Positions 1 through 12,100 of a stretch of 64,000 nt of DNA are shown here, one piece after another (the first letter of the stretch is position 1; each line of letters starts with the position of its first letter). The notes below the pieces were generated by a model. The model did no database searches, was not told the origin of the DNA, and saw only the letters and a list, made by a program, of their open reading frames with translations. Both the position numbers and the translations under genes were made by a program. The stretch is from Pyrenopolyporus hunteri (lineage: Eukaryota; Ascomycota; Sordariomycetes; Xylariales; Hypoxylaceae): the NCBI GenBank assembly GCA_902806595.1, contig CADCXC010000038.1, positions 868,001 through 932,000 of the forward strand, read 5' to 3'.

Positions 1-804
1 TCGCTCTTTTACTGCTGCGTTTAGCTACATGCACCTACTACATACCTACCCGGTGTACCTGGGTGGTGCTTACCTCGAACAGTGCGTGCACGTACATACG
101 TGTACGTACCCACCAATGCCGTTGCTCTTGTACATAAAATACTTGAAGCTTTGGGACGCGAGCTCTTACGTAGGCCTCTGTACGACCAATGAAACTACCT
201 ACCTTGAGTATGTGCATGGAGGTAGGAATTGTTTGTACTGCGCAGGCAGGTACGATACAAATAAAACCCACTTCCCTCCCCCCCCCTCCACACGGGCCGT
301 CGCCTGTTGATAATAATAAAAAGCTTGAGGTTCTCATCTCTTGGCGCCCGTTTCCAAACCCAAGTCCCTTTTCTTACCAAGCCTCTCCCACAGCTTGGCA
401 CATGCAACACCCAAGATCTTGGTGAACCCTCCTCCGAAAGCCAATCCCTAAACAAGCGCATATCAATCAATACCCTTCAGTACACCCTTTTAATTCTCTT
501 CTTCTATTCTTCACATACTCTCGCGGCGTCCCAGCCAGAGGGTTCCTCTTTCGGAGGTCCTCCTGATTTGTCCTCCATTTTCCTTCCATTTCTTTTTTAA
601 TCTCCGAACTCGGTTCTCGACCGCGACCGCGACCCCTACGGCTCTTAATACTCAATCGACGCGAAGTCCGAACTCGTCCGTTCCCCGAACCGTTCCACTC
701 TCACCTTCACCTGTTCACGGCAGACGATCGGATAGTCGAGCACGGCTTCTAAGTGGCGTCGTGCGAGACACACACGCTTTTGTCAATCGAGAACAATCGG
801 ATAG
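1..804. other. Upstream region and leader of the palF gene
   Basis: No coding sequence could be supported here. The stretch is pyrimidine-rich between about 330 and 700, which is typical of the 5' leader of a fungal housekeeping gene. A short C run and TA/TACC-rich steps occur at 30-130 and 275-290. Several short open frames exist on both strands but none shows a recognisable domain or a plausible splice pattern. The window edge cuts whatever lies further left. Confidence 0.5.
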
Positions 805-3300
805 ATGGGTCCCAACGCCGATAAAGCCAGTAACTTGCCGGTCGCCGAACCGCCATCTAAACCCTCTTTTTTCTCGCGCCTGACTTCTCCTCTTCGTTCC
901 CGGACGCGCAACCTCGCCGATTTCCATATTCGACTTCAGGAACCTCACCGTCAATACTCTGCCGGCGATCATGTAAGGGGCCATGTCATCCTCTCCGTCG
1001 TTAAGCCCGTCCGCATAACACACCTAACCGTCACATTGCACGGATACGTCCGCGTCTACAAACATGCTGGCGCTGGTGCGCAACTTAGTCCCGTCAACCC
1101 GGCCGTAATTTCCCACGAGAGAAGCAGAAGCACGAGATATTGCGGCCATGGGCTTGTCTCACTCTTCCAGGACGAACAGATTCTATGTGGCGAGGGCAGG
1201 CTCAAACCTTCGAGATTTGAGTTTGAATTTGACCTCATATTCCCTTCCAAGGGGCTCCCGAGTAGTATTGATGTACGATCCACCTATATCGAGAACCTAC
1301 CCGCCGATGCGATATGATGCTAATATAAGCTGATGTAGTTCGAAAGGGGAACCATATCTTACATGGTCACAGCTACCTTGACACGGCCGACGTCGATAGC
1401 TCCGACGTCTAGTTGCGAAACTAAGGTAGCGCTCATAGAAAGAGTCGATATAGGCTTACTCCCTCCGCCGAGGGAACGGAAAGTATGCATGCAGACTTTG
1501 CGCAGACGGCCTAAAAAGAAGAAGCAGCCGGTACCTACCGCCGCATCTGCGGCCAACCGAGGGTCTGTCTCCACCGAAGCGCAGGAACCGGCATCAGACC
1601 TGGACTCTACAAGAGTAAACGAGAACTCGAACAGAAGTTCCGCCAGTCTCGGCGAGGCGGGAACAGTCGGACAGGGTGGAAACCATTTACCACGGAGTCC
1701 GCTGCGTAGCGACTCAATCCCGCACGACCTACAGAGCGAAGTTAGCGGCGAAAGTGCGATAAGCAATAACAGCGGCTCCAATAGTGCTAGAGCCGCTGAT
1801 GCCAGTGCGGAATCTGTCGCTGGGAGCAGGATATCGGGGACCGACGAGAGAGAGATCACGGCAACGGTCGAGCTACTGAAAGGCGGTTGCCTCCCCGGGG
1901 ATATACTCCCGGTGAAGATCAAAGTCGAGCATAACCGTCGTATGAAAAGTATGCATGGCATCATCGTCACGCTTTATCGCCAGGGCCGCGTTGACTACTC
2001 ACCACCGGCATCTCTATTTACCGCTGATCTATCAGCGGAAGATGCCAAACGGCTGGAGCGCGAAGACTATTATCCAAGGTCAAGGACTGGTCTAGGGGGT
2101 TTATCGTTGTCCTCGGCCGGCTCATGCAGCGTCTTCCGAAAAGACCTGTCTCAGGCGGTGGCGCCGCTCATCATCGATCCTGTCACTCTAACGTCGAACA
2201 TCACGACCTCCGTCAGGGTGCCGGAGGATGTGTTTCCCAGCATAAAAAATGTCCCTGGAGGCCTCATCAGTTTTAGGTATCACGTTGAGGTCGTCCTTGA
2301 CCTAGGTGGGAGACTTGCTGGCCAATCAACTGGAAGCTCGCAAACGACGAGTAGGGTGGGAACCCTGGGGGTTCCCGGCGGTAACCCTTCGGCGGTCGGA
2401 GCATATGATCTGAAGCGACTCGCCAATTGGAACGGTACAATAGTAGACACCGATCACCTAAGACGTGAAAAGGGCGTGATATCCGTATCTTTTGAAGTCG
2501 TCGTTGGCACCATGGATTCAAGCCGCTTACGAGGAAAGGCGGTCCTGCGCCCGTCTCTAACAGTGCGACCGCCAGCGTCTGACAGCGCCAATGTCGAAAA
2601 TGACCAACCGGAGTACACTTGGCAGAACGAAGATAGCAATGGGAACAAGTACAACAGGGACCACACCTCGGGGCAGCCTGAGCCATCTCCTCAGGATTAT
2701 CTCCCACCGGGCGCATCCCCTCAGACCTCGTATTACGACTTCCAAGACCAAGGTTCTCGCGCTCCGGTTTATGTACCACCGCCCGAAATTTCAAGGGAGA
2801 ACGAGCTATCAGAGAAGGAGCGTATACGTCAAGCGGAGGAGAGATTATTGCCTAGCCAGCCCCCGGAACAACCTTCAGGATCGGAAGCCGGCCCTTCACA
2901 GCCGTCCGCGCCGATGGAGGCTTCCATACTCCCCACCAATGGCAACCGTACACCTGAGGCCGATGATATGACGCCGCAGCCGGATGAGGTTGCCGGAGAG
3001 CCGTCGGCCCCCACGCTCGCAGACCTAACAACAACAGCCCCTTCATCCAACGCTGATGATAAGCAAGAGCTCGAGCGCCAGAGGTTGCTTCAAGAAGCGA
3101 GTGCACCCCCGGAGGTCCCGGAAGACTACGAGGGTGGGGAGCCGTCGGCACCGCCTCTTATTCTATCACGGAGTATAGAGCCGACGGCCCCGGTTCTTAA
3201 CGACGACCATGATTATGGTGGCCTGGGTTCTTATCACGAAATTGTCGGCCCCTCAGGTCAGACGACAGGCTCAGAACCTTTGCCGAGATATGAGCGGTGA
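805..3300 (+). CDS. palF: pH-response regulator PalF/Rim8 (alpha-arrestin)
   Basis: Alpha-arrestin of the Pal/Rim pathway. In the known family it binds the plasma-membrane pH sensor PalH/Rim21, is ubiquitinated at alkaline pH and recruits ESCRT-I (Vps23), which leads to processing of PacC/Rim101. Model: exons 805-1272 and 1339-3300, one 66-nt intron (GTACGA...TGATGTAG, CTAAT branch), 809 aa. Splicing restores the continuous arrestin-N sequence SSIDFERGTISYMVTATL. Arrestin-N covers roughly residues 35-200 and arrestin-C roughly 280-430; the remainder is a long low-complexity tail rich in P, S, E and Q. That tail holds P(S/T)AP motifs at residues 678-681, 711-714, 758-761 and 771-774, the known Vps23/TSG101 UEV-binding type. 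The start ATG is the first in frame and is followed by the family-typical basic segment FFSRLTSPLRSRTRN. No break is visible. I am confident of the family and orthologue call. Confidence 0.93.
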
Positions 3301-3990
3301 TATGCACCAAAGTGGAGGATTGGTTCGGCTACTTACCTCTTAGGAAAGGAATAGACCGCTCTTAAATGACTGAAATGGAGTTTTGCGCCGCTAATTATGA
3401 GACTAATACCCAGTCGTCGCTTCGATTTCGAATGCTCCATGGTACGGCAGTTTTGTAATTGACATAATAGATGGACCGCATCAAATCGGTCTGGATTGGT
3501 CACTATATCATCATCCCACACGTGTTGGCGAGGGCACCGTAGTGTTCCGGTTATAAGTACTGTTTCACGGACATGAGATGTTGGTGATCAGAAATAAAAT
3601 GGCGATGGAGTACCAGCTGAATATTTCTGACGCTACCCGTAGCCATTATTGATGTTAGGCTGTGCTAAGTTTACACTTGTTATCATGTGTGGCCAATTCA
3701 TTGACGAAGGTCTAGAGCACCCAATTCGAGAGCCAAAAGCGCGCCTGTGGTGGCGTATTATACATGCTTAAGTACGAGGATGAAACAGCTAGGTCCGGAG
3801 AGGCGTGGCGAGTTAGGAACAAAGCGTATAAATTGTTGATTTAGAGCTGTAGCCCGTTTGATTCCACCATGGCCCTTAGAAGATCAGTCTCGAGCATGTT
3901 AGCCATCCCCAGGAACCATACGCGTATTATGACTACCTAACCTTTTAACCCGGTAATTACCCGCACAAAAATGAACAATCCTACGGCCGA
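3301..3990. other. Intergenic region between convergent genes
   Basis: This stretch separates the 3' ends of palF (+) and the fungal-specific regulator (-). It should hold both transcript ends. I see no coding sequence with a recognisable domain, no RNA gene and no substantial repeat. Confidence 0.5.
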
Positions 3991-5662
3991 CTATTCATGA
4001 TATCCTAAATACAGACCCGAAGACGTAGTCAAGTCAAAGAGAGCCTTCCCGGGCGCGTCGTGAACCAGCCCAACCCACATAAACGAATCCAGCACAGCAC
4101 GCATCGCCGGCCACGAGCTCACGCCACATAACTCGATATTGACGCGTAGCCAGGGCCGCAGCCAGGCCTCGCCATCGCCCTCGCCGAAGACGGATACGGC
4201 GCCGATGGTTAGTAGCCAGAGCAGCAGCCGCGGGGTTGATGAGCGGCCGTCCGCATCTACATCCGCGACCCCACTGTCGCTATCACTATCTCCCGGGACT
4301 GGAAACTGCAAGTTGACTAGGCAGTCTCGATACGCGACGGGAAAATAAGCGTAGGGCAGACGGACGTCGGCCCATTGCAGGAAAACCGTGGTGCAGAAGG
4401 CTAGTAACCCAAGACGTACGGCTTCCTCCAGCGAGCCGCGGGCGAACCGCCGTGGCGACCCCATATGCAGTAGACGGTATGTGATGGAAGCCATGGCGTC
4501 GAGCAGGTGGTCCTTGGGCAGCTTGTGACGCGCGTCGGCGGCCCGATTGACTAGCGTACTGAACTGCTTCATGGTCCGCCACGCAATAGCCAGCTCGCTA
4601 TCCACACGCCCCAGAAACGGCTCGTCCCCCACGCTCGGTAATACTCCGTACTCCGAGAAGTCCGGGAACGGCCAGTACGGCTCCCGCACCGGGTCCGCGA
4701 AGAAAAGAGGCTTGCTGCCACTGTGCATGGATATTGATATGTCGCACCTATAGTAACGGTTAGGGGGCGTAATACTTCCCGGGCGGTAATGGAAAGGAAA
4801 TGTCTCACTGCGGCTTACCTGAGCAGTTCGATGATAAGTTTCGAATTCCCTCCGAGATTCACTAGTCCGCCTTTCAAATCGACGATCTTGCGGAGGCCCT
4901 GCATATGGTGCCTAGCCGTCTGGTATTCGCCTACCATGTGGGCGTGGAACGCGAGGCATAGCACCACCGCAGCTGTGCTGAATGAAGCCTTGCTGATTCC
5001 GGCCTCCTCCGGGGCTTCGAGCCTCTCGCGCAGGAGCCGGAGCGTCTTAAGCATGTGGGGGTAGGCTACGGCCGAGCTGCTATGCGCCGTGCGGCCCGGC
5101 AGCAGGTCGAAGTATGCCTGTGTTGAGAACGCCATAGCATGCAGGTATGCGGCGTCGCGGGTGAGGGCCTCTACCCACTCCGTTTCTTTGGCGCCGAACG
5201 AGATGCATGATTCTAGGGGGAACAGGGCTTTCTTCGCGATTGTGGAGACTATACATGAGGAACATATAAGAATGGGAAAGATAGATAAACACCCGGCGTG
5301 TTAGGTGGGTGGCAACTCGCAGACTTGAGCCGTTTAGCTGGGGCTAGACTTTACTTACACTCCAAGATAACGGCAACACTCGAGTCATCTATGGTATCGG
5401 CGAACCGGATCAGGGATAGATCTGAGCCGACTTTTTTGGGAATGTTACGAAGCGAGGACGAAACTAGCGAGCCACTGACGTGTTCCTCGTCTGAACTTGA
5501 TCTTACGTCACGCGTATCCTCCGGGCTGTTTGATTCCTTCGCCTTTTTATTCTTCGGTCGTAGAATTTTCCCGCGGTTCTTACCTATCATTACATGGCTC
5601 CTGATGAACTTCCTCATTTCAGGGTCAGGCTTCTTTGTACCTGTCGATACTATGAAGGGCAT
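3991..5662 (-). CDS. Fungal-specific transcription factor domain protein without Zn cluster
   Basis: Putative regulator of the large fungal family with a C-terminal fungal-specific transcription factor domain (Fungal_trans_2 type). Exons on the minus strand: 5662-5359, 5248-4819, 4747-3991 (introns of 110 and 71 nt; GTAAGT and GTAAGC donors, TATAG acceptors); 496 aa. The phases match, giving the junctions VILE/FSTIAKKALFPLE and IIELL/RCDISISMHSG. The N-terminus has the family-typical basic segment RKFIRSHVMIGKNRGK at about residues 17-32, and no CX2CX6C binuclear cluster. Residues 100-220 contain FPLESCISFGAKETEWVEAL and AAVVLCLAFHAHMVGE, conserved core motifs. A Zn-less member may act as a cofactor or may have lost DNA binding; some such proteins are annotated as 'tachykinin family', a misleading label. 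It lies about 1.1 kb upstream of a divergent short-chain dehydrogenase and could regulate it (inference only). Confidence 0.8.
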
Positions 5663-6759
5663 GCTCCCTCCTACCCAATTAGACGTGAATGTAAGCCGCT
5701 GCTATAAGTAGGGGGTCAGGCTATAGTCAGACTATAGCTTGTTTATGCATCTCTTACCTAAGCTCTTCGACGTCGGCGCCATACTGTTGGGATCGATTGC
5801 ACAACCCCACTTGATATTTGAGATTAAGAATGACGGGCTTGATGGACCGGCGTGTCGACGAAGATCTTGTTTGTAGACGGATAGATGGGTTAATGGTTTT
5901 CCGAGACGGGCCCTAAGGAGCTAGTAGGCTTCCACGAGTCGTCGTATACCCATAGCTTGGGATGGGTTCTCGACTTAGATCGCCAATAGAATCAACGTTT
6001 AGATTGTATACCTAGACTAGTCTTTGATGTCGTAGAGAAATCAGGTAAATACTCGAGATTGACTTCCTAGAAGGGAAAACGGTCGAGGTGTGAGCGCCTC
6101 GAGGAGATAGATAGCTGCATTGGTATTTAAAGACAAGACGTACATGTACCGAATGAGCTTGTAATCTACATAGATTGGAAACTCGTTTAAGGTACCCCGG
6201 TATACCATGCGACGATCACATACTGCGTAACCGGGCGGCTGACGCTAGGCTATATGAGGTCAAGCGTAAAGAGAGATTGTTTGCCGTTTCGGGTATAGAC
6301 TCGATGTGTTAGCGTGGCGAATGCTACATTTGAAAGGGACGCCGTCTCCCATTGGCCCAAGTCGGACCAGCTGTATGCAAGGATGCGGACCCTGTATCCC
6401 TGTCCAGCCCCGTCACTGCCGCGAAGCTTTCCAGTCTTCTTGGACTTTCCGATCCAGATATTGAATTACCTATTATTCAATCTCGGCGTTTTACTGATAG
6501 AACTACGCTAACGACTCTTACAACTGCGTAGACTCCGGGAATTGCAAGAAGTAGCTGGATAGTCACGACATACCACATCATATATAAAAATGTCGATTCT
6601 TGCACACCACACGAACTCACCAAGAACTTTACTCACATCGCTCTAGAGCTCTCGAATACCCCTAGCAAAGCCCTCGGCAACACATCTATACCTTACAAAA
6701 TACAGCATCAGAGCTTACAGTATACTCGCATTATACTCACAGTATACCCGGAATTCACA
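5663..6759. other. Divergent promoter region, regulator / dehydrogenase
   Basis: Non-coding by inspection. It is bounded by the 5' ends of the minus-strand regulator and the plus-strand short-chain dehydrogenase. A short open frame at 6314-6511 has no recognisable domain and I do not call it. The part next to the dehydrogenase has a TATA box and a CA/CT-rich leader (about 6600-6755). Confidence 0.5.
6581..6589 (+). promoter_or_regulatory. TATA box of the short-chain dehydrogenase gene
   Basis: TATATAAAA lies 171 nt upstream of the ATG at 6760 and is followed by a CA/CT-rich segment with repeated TATACTC/TATACCC steps, as expected for a transcribed fungal leader. The call rests on the sequence match and spacing only. 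Confidence 0.5.
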
Positions 6760-7862
6760 ATGGCTTCCTCAAAGGACTTACCGCCGCTGGACGTCCCGTT
6801 CGGCAATGTCTTCATGAAGAATCAGTTCCGTACCAAGCCCCAGAGACCGCCAAGCACCACCGACCTTACCGGGAAGGTTGCCATCATAACCGGGTCTAAT
6901 TCCGGCCTTGGATACGAAGCATCGAAGCAGATGCTCGCGCTCCGCCTATCCCACCTAATACTCGCCGTCCGTAGCCAAGCGAAGGGGGACGAGGCCGCCT
7001 CTAAGCTGCGAGCTCTGTACCCGAAGGCCAAGATCGAGGTCTATCTGCTGGATATGGAACAGTATAGCTCTATCCAGGCATTTGCACAGAAAGTCGAAGC
7101 CCAGCTTCCTCGGCTCGACATCGTCATCCTCAATGCGGGTATAGTCAAGATGAAGTACACCAAGTCGCCCAACACCGGACACGAAGCAATCCTCCAGGTC
7201 AACTACTTATCGACGGTCTTCCTCGCCATTCTGCTCCTCCCTATTCTCAAGAAGAAGTCGCCGCCCGGCACGCCCGGCCGACTAACCATCGTCGGCGCGG
7301 CCCTGGCACTCACTGCGCCGATGCCGACCGCCGACGGCCATAAGTCTATCTTAGACGCCCTGGACGACCCCAAGAACTTCGTCCCCAACACCGACAAGAA
7401 CTACAACACGTCCAAAGTCCTAGGCCAGATGTTCTTATACAAGCTTCTCGACTACGTGTCTCCGGACGACGTGATCGTCAACTTGGTGTGCCCGGGGTAC
7501 GTCAAAGGCACCGGCCTCAGCCGAGACGTTGGCATCCTCCTTAAGCCCGCGATGGCCCTCTTCGCCGCCATAGCCGCGCGGTCGGTGAGGGACGGCGCCT
7601 CGACGTACTTGGACGCGGCTTTAGTCAAGGGGAAGGAGTCGCATTGCTCGTTCCTTATGAGCTGGAAGGTTGCCCCGTAAGTATCCACTGCGTATATTGC
7701 CTTAATGTTATTTCTTTCTAACTCTTTGATAGGTGGAACGCCTTCCTGTATACGCCCGAAGGAAGAGAGGCCGCAGACCAGCTGTTCGAGGAAACAATGA
7801 AGGAGTTTGAGTTCGCCGATGCTCGGGGCATTCTAGAGTCGATGAGGAATCCGGCGCAATGA
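6760..7862 (+). CDS. Short-chain dehydrogenase/reductase (SDR)
   Basis: NAD(P)-dependent oxidoreductase of the classical SDR fold; substrate unknown. Exons 6760-7676 and 7733-7862, intron 56 nt (GTAAGT...CTAACTCTTTGATAG), 348 aa. Visible motifs: cofactor glycine motif TGSNSGLG at residues 44-51, NAG at 125-127, a VGAA segment in place of the usual VSS around residue 175, and catalytic YNTSK with Tyr215 and Lys219. The second exon (PWNAFLYTPEGREAADQLFE) matches the C-terminal part usual in fungal members of this group and the splice is in phase. The catalytic Ser is not obvious at its expected place, so activity needs a structural alignment. Codon use is GC-rich at third positions, unlike the flanking DNA, which supports a real gene. 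It faces the RING-like gene tail to tail. Confidence 0.88.
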
Positions 7863-8422
7863 AGGAAGATACCCATTCGAAAGGAGTGCATTGGTGGTTT
7901 GGGCAATTCGCATTGTGTTTGTTTGTGGGTGTTTTAAGGACTTAGTCACTGTACCATAGTATGAAAGGACGTGTTCCCCTAATATATTTAGTCCTCTTCC
8001 TCAATTATCCGTTATATCCAGAATATTTCTTAAAGCCTCTTCTCTAATGATGAAAATTGCTATTTCCACCCACATATACTATATGTTTCAAAACCTCGAT
8101 CGGACTCAGTTCAAGTTTACGAAATGCACATTTTACCAACTACACTCCTCTATTTACTTACCTCAGGGGTAGCTAGCTGATATTGCATGTAATGTCGTGG
8201 AAAAATCACTGTATGGTCTCTAAATTTTTATGATAGACGATTTATTATTATCGCAAAAGTGACGCCACTATTTGCGAAGCTCGCAAATAGCGCTTATATG
8301 CCCTATTCCGTGACAATTATGTATCTACTTCTATTCCGTGGACGTATGATTCTAGCTCTTATCGAACTTCCCCATCGTCATTCATAGGCTCATCGACGAA
8401 ATGCGTGATTGCCAGGCCGTGC
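7863..8422. other. Convergent intergenic region with a hairpin
   Basis: AT-rich sequence between the 3' ends of the SDR gene and the minus-strand RING-like gene. No coding sequence is visible. It contains a perfect 10-bp inverted repeat with a 3-nt loop, listed separately. Confidence 0.5.
8268..8290. repeat. Perfect 10-bp inverted repeat (hairpin)
   Basis: CTATTTGCGA, loop AGC, TCGCAAATAG. The arms are perfectly complementary. It sits between two convergent genes, 405 bp beyond the SDR stop and 133 bp beyond the RING-like gene's stop. A 3'-end or insulator role is possible but not shown. Confidence 0.6.
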
Positions 8423-9127
8423 CTACCAATGGGAGAACGTGCACTCTATACGAATGAATAGGTCAATCAATTCATGTTTTAATCCATCACTTAGGGCCGT
8501 GAAGACTTCTGGTGAGAATCTTCCTATATCTACGAATGCGCTACGAGGCACACCCGCCGGATAGATATATTCGGCCAATTGCCCAACGGTGGATCTGACA
8601 TGGTTCATACGGCACCAAGGGCAGATGTTGCAGACGATACCGCCTTCGGGGATGGTTAGGGGGAGCTGCATCTCTCGCTCAAAGCGCACGTCGAAGGGCT
8701 TTATCGTGACAGAGTGTAGGCACTGGGGATGGCGGAGTGAATCACGGCAGAGTGGACAGCAAAGCTCCTCGCGCTCCCGCCGGCGCGTTCGGACCCAGGC
8801 GTCAATAGTTTTGAAGGAGAAAAAGTGGCCACAGGGCAAAACAGCCATTTTCTCAAGGGCTGTCCCGCTATCCCAGTTAGGTGACACTTTGGGAGGCACT
8901 TCCAACATGTCCTCGGAAATCGGACATGTCAGTTTCAGCTCTACCCGTTTGCCATCAGCGTTGCGGCCCGATTTGAAGTAACCTGCAATATCACGAAACA
9001 GTGTCACATCGTCACTCGTTATGACAAGGGCATCATCAGTTGACTCATGGCTATCTGATGGTCTTATTTGGGACAAATCATCGACAGAGTCGTTATCATT
9101 TCGGTGAGACTCTGGAACTGTGGACAT
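8423..9127 (-). CDS. RING-type zinc finger domain protein (degenerate RING)
   Basis: Single-exon, 234 aa. A cysteine/histidine cluster in the middle third reads CPISEDML, then LPCGHFFSFKTIDAWV, then LCCPLC, and a second pair NICPWC follows about 50 residues later. This spacing resembles a RING/U-box fold of ubiquitin E3 ligases, but the second cysteine of the first CX2C knuckle is missing (CPIS), so the canonical eight ligands are not complete. The N-terminal 50 residues are Asp/Ser-rich and probably disordered; the C-terminus has no further domain that I recognise. The ATG at 9127 is the first in the frame and follows an AT-rich stretch. E3 activity is inference; a structural or degraded RING is an alternative. 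Confidence 0.7.
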   Translation of the reverse strand: MSTVPESHRNDNDSVDDLSQIRPSDSHESTDDALVITSDDVTLFRDIAGYFKSGRNADGKRVELKLTCPISEDMLEVPPKVSPNWDSGTALEKMAVLPCGHFFSFKTIDAWVRTRRREREELCCPLCRDSLRHPQCLHSVTIKPFDVRFEREMQLPLTIPEGGIVCNICPWCRMNHVRSTVGQLAEYIYPAGVPRSAFVDIGRFSPEVFTALSDGLKHELIDLFIRIECTFSHW

Positions 9128-12100
9128 TATGGGAGTTTTTTTTATTTGAGAGAGGAAACTTGAGGTACGTGAATATGGGTATGATAATTATGGTATTTTG
9201 TAGCTTCACTTATGCGACGTAATTGAGATTTGCGAAATGGATGAGGAAAAAACAGAGATGAGAGATCATATTGTGCCAATATATAGTCCACGGTCTCGTA
9301 GTGTTATCGAGGACCGAACAGTAAATAACAACTAGCACAAAGGAAAACAACATTCAAGTAACGGCAATAAGAGCCCTGTTCGGGAATCTAGGACACAGTT
9401 TCGATTCAGTGAGTATGTATCGGCACATAGTCTAATATATAACCGGCTTTATAAGTCCAGCAGGCACATAGAGGTACGTTAGTGAAGGTAGGCTACTTGT
9501 TGATCTTCTTGGTGCTATCATGATCCAGAGTCTATGACTACAGGTGATTAGTATGAAGTAGTTGTAAGTCTATCGCGCATACACGAAACTAAATATTGTC
9601 AGAGGAACTGTCGCTCTTAGCAGCGTTAGTGTCCGGTGGGAAGCGGTTTGGTAAATATCCGTGCAGGTAGAACCGACACTGACTAATATCTTAGGATCGC
9701 AACTGGTAGTTTAGCATTGTATTAACCTATATTATACCGAAATGAATTCTCAATGTTATATGGAACTCGTGATGCTCCTAACGCCTAAGTTATGGGTCAC
9801 ATTTGGTATTAGGAGGCGTGCGTAGGTAATGTCTGAAACTACGCAGAGGTCACGCTCGGCGACGAAAAATGGTTGAATAATAATTGGAAACTATTAGGGT
9901 TAACCCTATTAATCCGTCTGCTTTGGGATTATATATCCGGGTGGGTAGGTAAGTAGATTTAGGTGGTTGCCAAATCGCCGTCACCCCCTATTTTTGTTTG
10001 TGGGCGGCGCTTGTTGGTGTATCAAAGGCGTTGTTTACGGACATCCTGAACATGTTGTGACGCCATTAAGTCCATTGTTATAATTGCATTCTCCTCCGAC
10101 ACAATTCTGCACACACACAGAACAATCTGGATAATAGTCTGCTTCAGAACATCCATATCCTGATTCGGAGGGGGAGCAATCCCTGTATGACGTTAGCTAT
10201 GGGCCTTAACCAAGAGGTGTATTAAGTACTGACGCTGCCATGCCGAGAGAAGCCCCTAGGGACACGGCAATTATAACGTGGAATTGCATGGTGTAGCTAT
10301 CCTTGGACGGATGTTTGAATTGATAGACATATACGGACTGCGTAGAAGGAGGGGCCGGCGGACTAAGGCGTACTATACAATGTTGAATGCAGAATTGCCA
10401 GTGAAGAATAACTTACACTAGACAGTTCTCGGACTGATCAGGAATCGAAAAGATCTCTATTATATTCTAATACAATTCAACGGAATGATGATGGTTGTCG
10501 AAGCGGTGAGGTTGAAGCCTGGGTTGCTGTTGGTTGACGCCGCATGGTTACATACTACCTGCCTGTATGAGTAGGTAGGAGGTAGCCTTAACATCAATGC
10601 ACCCCAGAAATCTATTGAAGACTTGGTCGTACCTATCCCTGTTTTGATCAGAGGCGGGTAGGTATAATATTACCCAATAAGTCATTTAAATCTCAACATA
10701 AATTTCGTACACTCTTGAAGAGGGAATAGTAGGCGGGATCTAGTTGAGAAAGCTGTCTCTGGGTCAGGGGAGCCGTATCGGGTTGGGAATGGGAACGGAA
10801 ATGGATTTATACATTAAAAGGCCACGAGTTTCTCAGAGAAGGAGTAATTTGATTGCTCTACTGGAACTGTATATCGAATGATTGTGTTGAACCGTGTCCC
10901 CTTTTCTAAATTGTTGGTTCTCTAAGACCTTATCGTTCGGCAACGGTCAACAATTAACCTAACCCAGTAACCCCTCCAACAGCAAGCTGAACACCCTAGG
11001 CTATAGTGGATGCCTACTGGGTCATAGGGGATATCTTGGGGGGTTTAGCGTACTTAATACGGTACGGAACACGAGGTTCTAGGGTTTATGCGCACTGTGA
11101 GGGGTAGTTTAAGGCATCCAGTCTTGAGTTTTACAAGCTACAGCAAGAATACGGCGAGGAGATACTATATTTTTAACATACATAGTTTTTTCACTCTTCT
11201 TGCAAATAGATCTCCTGCTGGCCGTCGGATGTGTGATTTACCGTGATGATAAACTGCTCTTGTTGCGTGGGGGCATTTCCAATTAAACTACGTGCAACGC
11301 AGTCGAGACTGCTGCCCACGAGCCAACCACCCGTCCTCGGAGGGGCTTCTAGCAAGCACGATGGCTTACACGCAGCTAACAGACCTTTGATATGCCTGGG
11401 ATATCTTCATCCACGTACGTACCTAGACTCTTAGTTAACTGCGTATTCCCTGGAGTGGTTCGCCAGGTATCATCTCGAACCACCTTCACCAAAGTGGAGT
11501 GGCATGTTGGAGGGTGGTACATTAGATTCGACGTCTGAGAACAAGGACCGTGCCGTGTTAGATGGACGTTTGAATATAGTGCTTACTAGATGTGTGGATA
11601 TTGCAGCCATGCGTGTTAGGTTATTGATTGACTGAACCAATTTACTTAGTAGGATCCTGTCTAAAGTTGTCAGAAGTGGGTCGTTCACTCTTCTTTTACA
11701 TTCTTGAATTACGAACGATTCGGAAGTTGGGGGTTGCTTGCTGTATGAGCCCTTTTTCTTGCCCGTCCCTTGCGGTTGTCACTACTCCCTTGCATGATTC
11801 AGAATTTTAGAGAGATATTTAGGTATCTTAGGTCCAAGGCTTATACAACTACTAAAGGTAGGATTCCTATGAATAGAATTAGCCTCGAGATACTCTTCGA
11901 TCCGCAAGGCGACGCTGATCGTAGTGCCTCGATTCCATCCTTTAGGCCTCAGGTGGTTGTTATGCGCTAGAAACGTAGTATAAGCTATCTAGGTTCAGGG
12001 AATTACTGCTATATATACCTAGGTACGATCAATCAATTTAGTGCATACCTACCTAGGTACCCACCTAAATAATCCATAGCTGAACTAACATGTTAGAATG

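Noticed and set aside
1359..1970. 203-aa minus-strand frame opposite palF
   Set aside because: Shadow frame inside a well-supported gene; low-complexity Ser/Leu composition.
9894..9907. Palindrome TAGGGTTAACCCTA, resembling head-to-head telomere repeats
   Set aside because: Only one repeat unit per side; too short for an interstitial telomere or fusion site.
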